DNA of 64,000 nt from Pyrinomonadaceae bacterium (lineage in GTDB: Bacteria; Acidobacteriota; Blastocatellia; Pyrinomonadales; Pyrinomonadaceae), in assembly GCA_028284415.1 (NCBI GenBank), contig JANQRU010000007.1, positions 372,001 to 436,000 of the forward strand, written 5' to 3'. Both the position numbers and the translations under genes were made by a program. This document shows positions 17,731 through 27,252 of the stretch, piece after piece (within the stretch, counting starts at the first letter, position 1; each line of letters opens with the position of its first letter). Below the pieces are notes generated by a model. That model searched no databases, was not told the DNA's origin, and was given only the letters and a program-made list of their open reading frames with translations.

Positions 17731-20139
17731 AAATTGTCGGTCTTAAACCATTTATCTTTTACTTTTTACCTTTTACTTCTTGCTTTTGCCGTAAGTGCTG
17801 TCGGCTTACCGCTTACAGTCGAAGCTAAAAGAGTTCCAACTCCAAAGGAAGTTCTCGGCTTTCAACCAACTGATGATAGAACGATTGCCGATTGGAAACA
17901 AATCTTAGATTATTTTGCTAAGTTAGATGCGGCTAGTGATAAAGTAAAAGTCGAGGAAATTGGAAAAACGACACTCGGCAAATCTCAGATTGTTGCTTAT
18001 ATATCTTCGGCAGAAAACATAAAACAATTAAACTATTACAAATCTCTAAACACAGCAATTAATAATCCCAATTACAAATTATCAGCAACAGAAAGTATCA
18101 AACCAACCCTGTCCGGGAAAACAATCGTAGCAATTTCTTGTTCAATACATTCAACTGAAATAGTCGCTTCACAAATGTCTATGTTGCTTGCTCATCAATT
18201 AGCAACGGCAACTGACGAAAAAACAAAAAATATTTTAGATAACACAATTTTGCTTCTGATTCCTTCGGCAAACCCTGATGGTATTGACATTGTTGCTGAT
18301 TGGTACCGCAAGACTCTTGGGACACCATACGAAGGAACAAACCCACCCGAGCTATATCATCATTACGCCGGACATGATAATAACCGAGATTGGTTTGCAA
18401 TGAATTTGCAGGAAACGCGCAACATCACCAAACTCTTTTGGCAAGAATGGTTTCCGCAAATAGTTTTTGATGTTCATCAACAAGGTCAATCAGGTGCTAG
18501 ATTTACGATTCCACCATTTTTTGATCCGCCGAATCCCAGAATCTCGCCTGTAATTTTGCGTGAGTTAGGATTACTTGGCTACAAAATGGCAGCTGACTTA
18601 CAGCGCTTGGGACAAGCCGGAATTGTTACAAATGCAACTTACGATACTTGGTGGCATGGAGGATTTCGCTCCGCTCCTTATTATCACAATTCAATCGGTA
18701 TTTTGTCCGAAGCTGCAAGTGCCAGATTGATGACTCCAATCACAATTTCAAAAGACAGGCTCAAGCGACAGCGACCTTCAAGAGGCTTAAAATCACCTCT
18801 GGAAAGATTAACGAATAATCCGAAGCCTTGGGAAGGCGGCGTTTGGCGACCTGCTGACATTGCTCGCATTGAAATGGTTTCATCCTATGCGATTTTGGAA
18901 ATGGCTACTAAATTCCGTGATAGATACTTGGAAAATTCGCGTATGCTTGCGGCTGAAAATTTGAAACCTAAACCAAATGAACCAAAGGCGTTTATTGTTT
19001 ACGCAGGTCAGCCAAATGAGGAACGTGTTGCGAGATTTTTAGAAACTTTGATGTGGCAAGGAATGGAAGTTCACATAATGGATCACGAACTCGAAGTTGC
19101 TACAGATGAAAATAACAAAACAAAATTTGGCGAGATTCCCGCAGGTTCATTTATCGTAATGGTGAATCAACCTCAAAGACCAAATGTTTTGAGCCTGTTT
19201 GAAAAACAAGTTTATCCAGAAAGAATTAATGCCAACGGCGAAGCGGAAGTTCCCTATGATGTTTCGGGATGGACACTTCCAATGCAGATGGATATTGAAT
19301 ATGTTACGGCTTGGGATATTCAGAATTTAGAAAAACATCGCAAAGACTTAAAGAAAATTGAAAATATAAATCAAGCCCGAAAACTTCTGAACTTAAAACC
19401 TAATAGTAAATCATTTGATAAATTGCCGTACCCATTGAAATCAAAACCGTCTATCGGACTCTACAAAGGTTGGGCAAACTCCATGGACGAAGGCTGGACA
19501 CGCCTTGTCTTGGATAATCATCAAATAAAATATACCTCCTTGATGGACTCACATTTCCGTGCAAATGTTCTGAATTTCGACACTATCATTTTGCCATCGA
19601 TAAACGAAAGATTTCTTGTAAATGGTCGAAACATAAGACAATATCCAAAAGATTACACTGGTGGAATTACTGAAAATGGCGTTGAGAATTTGAAAAAATA
19701 CGTTGAAAACGGCGGTAAATTGATCTGCTTTGATGATTCTTGTGAAATGGTTATCAATAAATTTAATCTACCAATGAAAAATGTTTTGAAAGGCTTGACC
19801 AGAAAACAATTTCATTCCCCGGGAACAATTTTAGAAATTGATGTTGACACTTCTAATCCAATTGCTAAGGGGATGAAACCCAAAATGCCTGCGTATTTTA
19901 TTTATAGTTCGGCATATGATATTTCGGACGATTCCAAAATAAAACCAATTGCCAAATACGGCGAAAAAGATATTTTGTTATCAGGTTGGATTTTCGGAGA
20001 GAAATACATAAACGGCAAAACGGCAATTGCTGAAGCCGATTATGGCAAAGGAAAAATCATACTCTTTGGCTTCCGTCCACAGCACCGTGGGCAAACTTAT
20101 GGAACTTTTCCGTTCATATTTAACGCACTTGAAAAATAA
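17710..20139 (+). CDS. Exported M14-family zinc carboxypeptidase
   Basis: The first ATG is 17710; a TTG at 17704 would add two residues. The 809-residue product has a signal-like N-terminus (HLSFTFYLLLLAFAVSAVGLP). The metallopeptidase domain spans about residues 45-380, with the zinc ligands HSTE (H-x2-E, near 146) and DVHQQG (near 254), plus NPDG and NNRDW. The C-terminal half looks like a beta/alpha amidotransferase-like fold (GGKLICFDDSCEM, then GKGKIILFGFRPQHRGQ). It likely trims peptides in the periplasm. Its 5' end overlaps the divergent plsC by 21 bases. Confidence 0.87.
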   Translation: MFRNRFHKLSVLNHLSFTFYLLLLAFAVSAVGLPLTVEAKRVPTPKEVLGFQPTDDRTIADWKQILDYFAKLDAASDKVKVEEIGKTTLGKSQIVAYISSAENIKQLNYYKSLNTAINNPNYKLSATESIKPTLSGKTIVAISCSIHSTEIVASQMSMLLAHQLATATDEKTKNILDNTILLLIPSANPDGIDIVADWYRKTLGTPYEGTNPPELYHHYAGHDNNRDWFAMNLQETRNITKLFWQEWFPQIVFDVHQQGQSGARFTIPPFFDPPNPRISPVILRELGLLGYKMAADLQRLGQAGIVTNATYDTWWHGGFRSAPYYHNSIGILSEAASARLMTPITISKDRLKRQRPSRGLKSPLERLTNNPKPWEGGVWRPADIARIEMVSSYAILEMATKFRDRYLENSRMLAAENLKPKPNEPKAFIVYAGQPNEERVARFLETLMWQGMEVHIMDHELEVATDENNKTKFGEIPAGSFIVMVNQPQRPNVLSLFEKQVYPERINANGEAEVPYDVSGWTLPMQMDIEYVTAWDIQNLEKHRKDLKKIENINQARKLLNLKPNSKSFDKLPYPLKSKPSIGLYKGWANSMDEGWTRLVLDNHQIKYTSLMDSHFRANVLNFDTIILPSINERFLVNGRNIRQYPKDYTGGITENGVENLKKYVENGGKLICFDDSCEMVINKFNLPMKNVLKGLTRKQFHSPGTILEIDVDTSNPIAKGMKPKMPAYFIYSSAYDISDDSKIKPIAKYGEKDILLSGWIFGEKYINGKTAIAEADYGKGKIILFGFRPQHRGQTYGTFPFIFNALEK

Positions 20140-20160
20140 GCGATGCATTAAATCGCTTTT
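20138..20160 (+). terminator. Weak intrinsic terminator after the M14 gene
   Basis: AAGCGAT (20138-20144) and ATCGCTT (20152-20158) form a 7-base stem with a 7-base loop followed by TTTT. The left arm overlaps the stop codon. Confidence 0.45.
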
Positions 20161-20194
20161 GGCAATTAACTCTTTACTTAAAAAAGGAGAGGTC

Positions 20195-21112
20195 ATGAAC
20201 GAAAAAAGATTAACGCCGATATATATTCTAGCTTTGATAATAAGTCTTGTTGTATTAACAAATTCAGCTTGTACAGTATCTAAGCCAGAAAATAATGATC
20301 CGAAAGCAAGCACTAAAAAAGGAGAAAAAGACAGCAAAGCCTATAATACAAATGACTCTGAAACAAAAACATATCAAAAAATGAGCGAGGCTGAGCAAAA
20401 CAAATTTGTCGCTCAAAAAGCAGATGAATTTTTGCAAAAACTTGGTTTTGATAAGAGTGAAAAATTTAATGCTAAAGGTCTTGAATCAGTTAAGCCTTTT
20501 GTAGATGCCTACGCCAAAAGATTGTATTCTTTGGCGAAAGACGAATGCGGATTCGGTGATAATTTGTCAGCAATGCTAAATCGTGGCAAAGATGTTTCAA
20601 AAGTTATTTCAGAAGAATTTAAGTCACAAGAACTTCCATCTGAAGCCGGTTTGTATTTGGCAATGGTCGAGAGTGAATTTTGTCTTTGTATTCAATCTCC
20701 AACCGGACCACTTGGAATTTTTCAGCAAACCAGAGCATCAGGTAAAAAATATGGCTTAGAGGTTAAAAGGGATGCTTCTCCAGAAAATCCCGATGAAAGA
20801 TGCGAATTAAAACCTGCCGCACTCGCAGCTGCTAAAAATGTGAAATCTGACGTAAAGGAATCTGATTCAAAGCCGCTGAGTCTAGCAATGGCAATAGGAA
20901 GATACGAATTTGGCGATTTATTCAAAGGGGTAGAAATGACTGATGAAATGAAGAAATCTCCAAACTCACAAGACAATTTCTGGCTTTTGGTTGAGAATAA
21001 TAAAGATGATAAAAATTTGAAATATTTACCTAAATTTGTCGCCGCAGGAATCGTCGGCGAAAACCCAAAAGTTTTTGGTGTTGATATTTCACCACTAAGC
21101 CAAGTAAAATAA
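20195..21112 (+). CDS. Lytic murein transglycosylase-like lipoprotein (MltD-like)
   Basis: ATG 20195 is preceded by AAAAAGGAGAGGTC, a strong ribosome site, and gives 305 residues. The N-terminus is a lipoprotein signal with lipobox LTNSAC. After a charged linker, the SLT-like region runs from about 150 to 230: LPSEAGLYLAMVESEF (catalytic Glu), SPTGPLGIFQQTRASGKKYGL, and the family's late KFVAAGIVGENPKVFGVD. It should cleave peptidoglycan glycan strands from the periplasmic face. Two extra Cys around FCLC are unusual. It precedes a SpoIID-type gene, so the pair probably acts on cell-wall glycan. Confidence 0.8.
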   Translation: MNEKRLTPIYILALIISLVVLTNSACTVSKPENNDPKASTKKGEKDSKAYNTNDSETKTYQKMSEAEQNKFVAQKADEFLQKLGFDKSEKFNAKGLESVKPFVDAYAKRLYSLAKDECGFGDNLSAMLNRGKDVSKVISEEFKSQELPSEAGLYLAMVESEFCLCIQSPTGPLGIFQQTRASGKKYGLEVKRDASPENPDERCELKPAALAAAKNVKSDVKESDSKPLSLAMAIGRYEFGDLFKGVEMTDEMKKSPNSQDNFWLLVENNKDDKNLKYLPKFVAAGIVGENPKVFGVDISPLSQVK

Positions 21113-21227
21113 ATAATCTCGTTGTTTTTTTTAACGACAACTTATCTTAAATCTTTAACAACAAATAACAAATTTCCATAACAGATTTCTTATTTGTTGT
21201 TTTCTTTTTTCTTGCATTTATTTTTTT

Positions 21228-23624
21228 ATGAAATTACGCAATTATCTTTTTTTAATTCTGTCGCTTTTTGTTTTCACTTCAATTATCTTCGCCGGCGATG
21301 AAAATAATTTTCCTGTTTATAAGCTTGAAAGAGAGCCAACTGTGCGGATCGGTTTATTAAGAAATTCTTATTCAGCGGTTATCACAACCCGTAACACCTC
21401 CTTAGTTGCAGAAGGATTAGACGGAACAAACCGTTTCTTGAACACAACTAGAATTAGAGTTTCTTCAAAACTTTATAAACCTCCTGTATTTGAATACTAT
21501 CGCTTTGAAACTACAGATTTTGAAACCAAAGAAGAAGCTGAATCATTTGCCAATAGAATAAAAGCAGAAACACAAGAAGACGTTGCGGTTATGTTCGGCT
21601 CAACGGCTGATAAATGGAAAGTGAGAATTGGTGGAGAAGTAGAAACCAAACCGGAGGCAGATAATTATGTCGCATTTTTAACGGAAAAAGGCTTTGAGGG
21701 AATACAAATAATTCCAACGCAATACACTTCACCATCTGACGATGCAATCGCACTAACCAGACAAATTCTCAATACGCCAAAATCAAAAGTTCATAGCCTG
21801 ACGGGTTCCCGACCAATCAATTCAAGAAATCCCCGTAATTTTGTAAAAAAAATATCATCAAGTCGTCCTACTCGCCGTAAAAATATGAACGCGGTGATAA
21901 ACCCCAGACTGCGTGAAGTTGTTGCTGCAGGAAGAGGCGTTAATATATCTAGTCTTCGCCCAATTACGATAGGCTCATCAAATAGTCGTGGGATAGTTTA
22001 TCTAAACGGCAAACGTTATCGTGGCAAAATGGAGGTCTTTGTAAATGCCAAGGGACGTATAACAGTTGTAAATGTTGTTCCAGTCGAAGATTATCTTCTA
22101 GGCGTTGTCCCGGCTGAATTATCTTTACCACAAATTGAAGCTCAAAAAGCCCAAGCAGTTGCCGCAAGAACATATGCATTGGGAAACAAGGATGACTATG
22201 AGGCAGAAGGCTTTGATATGGTTGACACAGTTTGGTCACAAGTTTACAAGGGAGTCCGAGCAGAAACCCGTATGGGAACAAGAGCGGTTAATGAAACTCG
22301 CGGAATGGTAGCGACCTATCAAGGCAAACCGATAAATGCGATGTTCACTTCAACGTGTGGCGGAAGAACGGAAGATTCACGCAACATTTATGATTTTGAT
22401 CTGCCTTACTTAAAAGGTGTACATTGCTCTTTAGATGGTAAAAAACATTTTTCTCCTTTCCTAATTAAATCTTCAAGAGAACCTGCTCTGATCCGTAATG
22501 AAGCAAACTATGAGTTTGTTCGCTTAGCATCTAAATATGCCGTTAACAACTTTGTAATGGTCACAAATCGCTTTAGCGACGATTATTTTGAAGATGCACC
22601 GACCGAAACCGAACTTAAAAGCTGGTTAAATCAGTTGGCGGTTAAATTCAACAAACCATTTCCTCTAGTAACAGCCGAAACCTCAAAACCGCTGAGACTT
22701 GCAAGAGTTTTACACAGCTTGATCTATACACCTGATGCAGAAACAGATGCGGAAACTTTGTTGTCTGAGGCTGACATTAATTACCAATTATCATTCTTGG
22801 ATGCTGGCGAAGTTCCTAAACAAGATCGCCTGATTCTAGCTACATTGATGCGGGATGGTTGGTTTTCTATATATTCGGATTTGACCATCAAACCAAATAA
22901 GCCCTATTCAAGAGGCAAGATTCTTAATTTAATTGACCACATTTATTCAAAGAAAAAATGGTCACCAAAATTTGAAAGTGGAACAGCAAAACCGACTGAA
23001 GACGGCAAACTTGTTTTGCGTGTTGGAAGAAGCGAGAGAGAAATTAAAATTAGTCAAAATGTCTTTCTATTCCGCAAATTTGGCGATGCATTTTATCAAG
23101 TTAAAGAAACTGCACTTCTTGGCGGCGAAAGAGTTCGCTACAAAACTAATTCGCTCGGCGAAATAATCTATCTAGAAATTGAACCAACACGTGAAACAAC
23201 TGTAGCTGAAAAAATGTCTCCATTTACAAACTGGCGAACCCGCAAATCTGCTTCATCGGTTTTGGCAAGTTTACGAAGATACGTTAGAGGATTGAGCGGC
23301 ACTCTGATTGACATAAATGTCAAAAAACGAGGCTTTTCAAAACGTGCAACTGAGTTGGAAATCATCACTACTACAGGAAAATTCACTTTAAAACGCGGGA
23401 AAATTCGTTCAGGACTTCGCCTTCGAGAACAATTATTCGTAATGGATAAACGTTATGGCACAAATGGTCGTGTCATAAGTTTTACATTCACAGGAAGAGG
23501 CTGGGGACACGGAATCGGTATGTGTCAATATGGTGCTTACGGATTTGCTAAAATGGGCTTAAACTACGATCAGATAATTAATCACTACTACACAGACATT
23601 GATCTAGTAAAGGCTTATCAATAA
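21228..23624 (+). CDS. SpoIID/LytB-domain protein with SPOR-like repeats
   Basis: The 798-residue product has a signal peptide (YLFLILSLFVFTSIIFAG). Residues about 85-165 contain two SPOR-like repeats (RFETTDFETKEEAESFANRI, and GGEVETKPEADNYVAFL), which usually bind denuded glycan at division sites. The SpoIID domain follows (VEDYLLGVVPAEL, EAQKAQAVAARTYAL, FTSTCGGRTEDS) and ends with the signature GRGWGHGIGMCQYGAYGFAKMG near the C-terminus; a long helical insertion separates the two halves. In Bacillus SpoIID is a lytic transglycosylase for denuded strands. With the MltD-like gene before it, this suggests a wall-remodelling pair. Confidence 0.88.
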   Translation: MKLRNYLFLILSLFVFTSIIFAGDENNFPVYKLEREPTVRIGLLRNSYSAVITTRNTSLVAEGLDGTNRFLNTTRIRVSSKLYKPPVFEYYRFETTDFETKEEAESFANRIKAETQEDVAVMFGSTADKWKVRIGGEVETKPEADNYVAFLTEKGFEGIQIIPTQYTSPSDDAIALTRQILNTPKSKVHSLTGSRPINSRNPRNFVKKISSSRPTRRKNMNAVINPRLREVVAAGRGVNISSLRPITIGSSNSRGIVYLNGKRYRGKMEVFVNAKGRITVVNVVPVEDYLLGVVPAELSLPQIEAQKAQAVAARTYALGNKDDYEAEGFDMVDTVWSQVYKGVRAETRMGTRAVNETRGMVATYQGKPINAMFTSTCGGRTEDSRNIYDFDLPYLKGVHCSLDGKKHFSPFLIKSSREPALIRNEANYEFVRLASKYAVNNFVMVTNRFSDDYFEDAPTETELKSWLNQLAVKFNKPFPLVTAETSKPLRLARVLHSLIYTPDAETDAETLLSEADINYQLSFLDAGEVPKQDRLILATLMRDGWFSIYSDLTIKPNKPYSRGKILNLIDHIYSKKKWSPKFESGTAKPTEDGKLVLRVGRSEREIKISQNVFLFRKFGDAFYQVKETALLGGERVRYKTNSLGEIIYLEIEPTRETTVAEKMSPFTNWRTRKSASSVLASLRRYVRGLSGTLIDINVKKRGFSKRATELEIITTTGKFTLKRGKIRSGLRLREQLFVMDKRYGTNGRVISFTFTGRGWGHGIGMCQYGAYGFAKMGLNYDQIINHYYTDIDLVKAYQ

Positions 23625-23636
23625 AGGATGATCACC

Positions 23637-24695
23637 ATGTTTGGAAAAATAAAGATTTCTTTTTTCATATTCTTATGTTTCTTCGTATTGTCCAGCAATA
23701 CCAATGCACAATTGTCTGACTACAAAGAACTACATAAATATGTTTATAAGCAAACAAATGCCCCTGATGCAATTAAAATAATTATTAAACACCTCAAACA
23801 AACCGCCACAAACGATCCTTTGGAAGAATTAATTCGTTGGGCAAATGAGGGTTTTCCTGAATTACACGATGAAAATAATGTTTGGAGAACAAGTTCCCAT
23901 ACACTTTTTTCAAGTGTCGTATCTTCAATAAATTATTACTACATTCACTCTCCTCCCCCAAACAAAGCGATTAGTTATCTAGAAACCATTGAGAAACTAA
24001 AACACAATAGTTATATAACCTATCGTTTAACACAGACCGCTTTTAGGATTCTCAATGAACAGGAACTTGAACAGGAATTTTACAGATTAATATATTCAGA
24101 GAATTCAGATGAAAGAGTTAGAGGATTAAACCTTGCCCGTGTCTTAGCTGACAAAAAAGATGCAATTTTTGATATTTACATACAAACTCTTAAAACTGAT
24201 AAAAATGCACAAGTTAGAAATACTGCAATGCATGTTCTCGGAACCATACGCGGAAATTATCCGAGAAAAATTGCCCGAGTCGCCCTTGAACAACTACTCG
24301 TTGACCAAAATCCACACGTTAAACAAATTTCAGCAGTAATAGTTAAACAAGGAGCTGACTTTGAAAGAGGTTGGACAAAGCAAGACTCCGCATTTTTACT
24401 TTCTCACCTGTTGAAAACGAAAGATACCTCCATTCAAAGATCTATTGGTATAACCGTTGCAAAATTAACAATAGAAGATAAATCACTGAGAATTGTGGAA
24501 AAAAAGATTTCAGAAAATCATTTCGGTAAATTCATAAAACAAGTTGAACTAAGAGAAAGTAAACTAAAGAGAAATCTGGAAGACGATGAATTACTAACAA
24601 TCTGGAAAAATTGGTGGACGCCGCTAATTTCTAAATACACAGTAAAACTAATGGTTCCTAAATGTGGAATTAAAGCTGTTAAAGATGTTAACTGA
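23637..24695 (+). CDS. Exported HEAT-repeat-like protein
   Basis: ATG 23637 is preferred over 23628 because AAAGGA lies 8 bases before it. The product (352 residues) has a signal peptide (FFIFLCFFVLSSNTNAQ). Residues about 145-300 contain helical repeats like HEAT repeats (DERVRGLNLARVLADKK, NAQVRNTAMHVLGTIR, NPHVKQISAVIVKQG, DTSIQRSIGITVAKL). No catalytic motif. The stop overlaps the start of the cytosine methylase gene by 11 bases, so it is likely the first gene of the restriction-modification transcript; whether it has a role there is unknown. Confidence 0.68.
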   Translation: MFGKIKISFFIFLCFFVLSSNTNAQLSDYKELHKYVYKQTNAPDAIKIIIKHLKQTATNDPLEELIRWANEGFPELHDENNVWRTSSHTLFSSVVSSINYYYIHSPPPNKAISYLETIEKLKHNSYITYRLTQTAFRILNEQELEQEFYRLIYSENSDERVRGLNLARVLADKKDAIFDIYIQTLKTDKNAQVRNTAMHVLGTIRGNYPRKIARVALEQLLVDQNPHVKQISAVIVKQGADFERGWTKQDSAFLLSHLLKTKDTSIQRSIGITVAKLTIEDKSLRIVEKKISENHFGKFIKQVELRESKLKRNLEDDELLTIWKNWWTPLISKYTVKLMVPKCGIKAVKDVN

Positions 24696-25698
24696 AAAAA
24701 AATTAACATTTATTGACTTGTTTGCCGGAATTGGCGGATTTAGATTGGCACTTGAATCATTTGGATTGAAATGTACATTTTCCAGTGAATCAAATAAATA
24801 TGCTCAGCAAACCTATCAAGCGAATTTTGGTGAAACTCCTCACGGCGATATTACAAAAATAAAATCAGAAGAAATTTCCCGTCACGATGTGTTATGTGCG
24901 GGATTTCCCTGTCAGGCTTTTAGTATTTCGGGTAAAAGACTCGGCTTTGAAGACACTCGCGGAACTCTTTTTTTTGAGATAGCGAGAATCACAAAGTACC
25001 ATCAACCTAAAATCTTATTTTTAGAAAACGTTAAAAATTTTGCCGGACATGACAAAGGTAAAACTCTTCAAACAGTTGAGCAAATTCTCGAAAACTTAGG
25101 ATATAAAGTCTTTTATAAAGTTTTGAATGCGAGCAATTTTGAACTGCCAACAGCACGCGAACGAATTTATATTCTAGGTTTTAGAAAAGATTTGGGCATT
25201 GACAAATTTAACTTCCCCGTCGGTTCTGAAAAAAACACAGTTCTCAGAGATTTTCTAGAGCTTGAAAAACAAAACTCCAATTATGTAATAGAAAGAGATG
25301 ACATTACTTTTCTAAGAAAATCTAACAATCAAATTGAAAATTATCCGCAAAAACCTGTTCGGATTGGTGTCATAAATAAAGGCGGACAAGGCGAACGCAT
25401 TTATGATATTAATGGGCATGCGATAACACTATCGGCAAATGGCGGTGGAGCAGCAAGCAAAACAGGGGCATATTTAATCAACGGCAAAGTAAGAAAATTA
25501 ACTCCCAGAGAATGTGCAAATATTATGGGATTTCCCAATGATTTCAAGATTCCTGTTTCCGATGCACAAGCTTACAAACAATTTGGTAACAGCGTAGCCA
25601 TTCCGGTAGTTAAAGCAATTTTTAAAAGAGTTTTAGAGACAATCGGAGAGAAAAATGAACGGAAATACTTTGAGCAATCTCGGTTCGCAAATAGCTAA
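24685..25698 (+). CDS. C5-cytosine DNA methyltransferase, M.HhaI-like (predicted GCGC)
   Basis: The 337-residue enzyme has all main motifs: I DLFAGIGGFRLALE, IV GFPCQAFS (catalytic C76), VI LENV (114-116), VIII TARERIYI, X FGNSVAIPVV. It closely follows M.HhaI as I recall it, including the target-recognition stretch KGGQGERIY...GHAITLSANGGG with the HhaI Q and R positions retained; the HhaI Tyr before GGG is Asn here. Predicted role: 5-methylcytosine in GCGC, protecting the chromosome from the nuclease downstream. An upstream in-frame GTG (24664) is possible. Overlaps both neighbours (11 and 44 bases), consistent with one transcript. Confidence 0.92.
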   Translation: MLTEKKLTFIDLFAGIGGFRLALESFGLKCTFSSESNKYAQQTYQANFGETPHGDITKIKSEEISRHDVLCAGFPCQAFSISGKRLGFEDTRGTLFFEIARITKYHQPKILFLENVKNFAGHDKGKTLQTVEQILENLGYKVFYKVLNASNFELPTARERIYILGFRKDLGIDKFNFPVGSEKNTVLRDFLELEKQNSNYVIERDDITFLRKSNNQIENYPQKPVRIGVINKGGQGERIYDINGHAITLSANGGGAASKTGAYLINGKVRKLTPRECANIMGFPNDFKIPVSDAQAYKQFGNSVAIPVVKAIFKRVLETIGEKNERKYFEQSRFANS

Positions 25699-26407
25699 AA
25701 ACGGATTTAGGAATGAAAAAGAAATAGTTGATAAATTTAACAAATGGCAACAAGATGCCGAAGCAAAAAATTGGTTAATGTCTTTAGGACATAATCCAAC
25801 TGATGTAATCAACGTTCAAGCAATAAAAATTGAAGGAACTGTTAAAACTGACATCCAAGTTAAAATAAATTCCCGCACAAAAGGTGTTTCGGATAATAAT
25901 ATTTCAATTAAGCTTGTCAGCAACTTAAGCGGATCAAATCAAATTGACAAACGCTGGCTCGATACATATGTTCAGATGTGGAATATCCCTCAAAATGTCG
26001 CTTCAATACTCAAACAATTTACGGCGGAGACTCCGCATGGAAGAATGGGTACAAGAAGTCGCAAGCGAATTTATTTGAATGAGCTACCGCCTCAAGAACG
26101 AAATTTAGTAATAAGTTTTTTTACTACAAACAAACAGATAATTATTTCGGATATCTTAAAGGGACGAAATCCTTATGCTGCTGATTGGATTATGGTCGCC
26201 CAAAAACTTCCTTCAAACAATCGCTGGACGATAAAACCTATGACAACTGCGATAAATCACTTCAGCGCAGGTGCTGTACTCATTTCACCACGAGGAAACT
26301 TAAATTTAGGCAAAGTCCGCGTCCAAAGAAAAGGTGGTGACAGAGGAAGATCGACGGCTAACAAGTTGCAATTTAAGATAAATCCTGCTGAACTATTCAA
26401 CGTATAA
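25655..26407 (+). CDS. HinP1I-like type II restriction endonuclease, cytoplasmic copy
   Basis: The 250-residue product matches R.HinP1I (G^CGC, about 247 residues) along its length, as I recall that sequence: LGSQIAKNGFRNEKEI at the start, IKLVSN, NQIDKRWLDTY, WIMVAQKL and the end VQRKGGDRGRSTANKLQFKI. The HinP1I active site D...QVK appears as D66 and S84-I-K86, so Gln is replaced by Ser. No signal peptide. ATG 25655 has GGAGAG before it and lies 44 bases inside the methylase gene, a usual arrangement for coupled expression. Predicted to cut unmethylated GCGC. Confidence 0.9.
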   Translation: MNGNTLSNLGSQIAKNGFRNEKEIVDKFNKWQQDAEAKNWLMSLGHNPTDVINVQAIKIEGTVKTDIQVKINSRTKGVSDNNISIKLVSNLSGSNQIDKRWLDTYVQMWNIPQNVASILKQFTAETPHGRMGTRSRKRIYLNELPPQERNLVISFFTTNKQIIISDILKGRNPYAADWIMVAQKLPSNNRWTIKPMTTAINHFSAGAVLISPRGNLNLGKVRVQRKGGDRGRSTANKLQFKINPAELFNV

Positions 26408-26436
26408 AATTTTTCCCGCCCCCCTGTCGAAACTAA

Positions 26437-27252
26437 ATGAATAAACTTAACTCTACAAAAATATTTCTGTGCTCTATTTTCGCATTATTTGCAGTGGTGA
26501 GTCCCATATTTTCCCAAATCTCCAGTGAAAAGGGTTCAAGAATTGCGAAAGATGGATTTAGAAATGAAACGGAAATACTTGATAAATTTAATAACTGGAA
26601 AAATGATACCGAGGCTAAAAAATGGCTGGAGATAATTGGCTTTGAACTTAAAAATATCAGAGCAGTCGAAGCTATAAAACCCCACGGTAAGAAATCTGAC
26701 TTACGCCTAAAAATAACAACATCAAGTGGCGTATTTACTGAAGGAATTTCAATCAAGCTTGTCAGTAACCCAAAAGGATTTAATCAAATTGATAAACGCT
26801 GGGTTTCCGATTATGAAAAAATGTGGGAAATCACTGAAGATATTGTCGAAAGCCTCAAATATTTTGTCGGGGAAAAATTACCGTACAAAAAATCTAAAAA
26901 TAAAAAGCGCATGTATCTAAATGAGTTTGACAAAGAAGCTCAAGAAAAAATTATTTCTTTTTTCACCAAACACAAAATGAGAATAGTTTCTGACCTACTA
27001 AAAGGAACAAGCGATTCAAAAGCAAATTGGTTCTTAGTTGCTCAAAAAAACTCATCTAAAAACCGTTGGACTTTAGAGCATATTGAAGACGTGATCGAAT
27101 TTTATAGTTTTGGAGACGTTGAAATAACCCGTCGTGGCAGTCTGAAAATTGGGGCTATTACAATGCAACGCAAAGGCGGTGACGGAGGTCGTGAAACTGC
27201 AAAAATGCTACAGTTCAAATTAAATCCCGCTTTACTTTTTGATGCATTATGA
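26437..27252 (+). CDS. HinP1I-like restriction endonuclease paralog with a signal peptide
   Basis: Residues 28-271 are a second HinP1I-like nuclease (GSRIAKDGFRNETEI, IKLVSNPKGFNQIDKRW, VAQKNSSKNRWTLE, MQRKGGDGGRETAKMLQFKL), roughly 40% identical by eye to the copy at 25655, with D88 and S105-I-K107 kept. In front is a typical Sec signal peptide: basic MNKLNSTK, core IFLCSIFALFAVV, cleavage near SPIFSQ, like those of other exported proteins here. No SD precedes ATG 26437; a C-rich tract (26415-26424) does. No Met or SD supports a start after the signal. Predicted to be exported or membrane-anchored. Its stop overlaps a 28-codon gene. Confidence 0.85.
   Translation: MNKLNSTKIFLCSIFALFAVVSPIFSQISSEKGSRIAKDGFRNETEILDKFNNWKNDTEAKKWLEIIGFELKNIRAVEAIKPHGKKSDLRLKITTSSGVFTEGISIKLVSNPKGFNQIDKRWVSDYEKMWEITEDIVESLKYFVGEKLPYKKSKNKKRMYLNEFDKEAQEKIISFFTKHKMRIVSDLLKGTSDSKANWFLVAQKNSSKNRWTLEHIEDVIEFYSFGDVEITRRGSLKIGAITMQRKGGDGGRETAKMLQFKLNPALLFDAL

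Noticed and set aside
26415..26424. C-rich tract before the exported nuclease as a phase-variable switch
   Set aside because: The uninterrupted run is only six C and outside the coding region; noted as odd in an AT-rich genome but too short to claim slippage.
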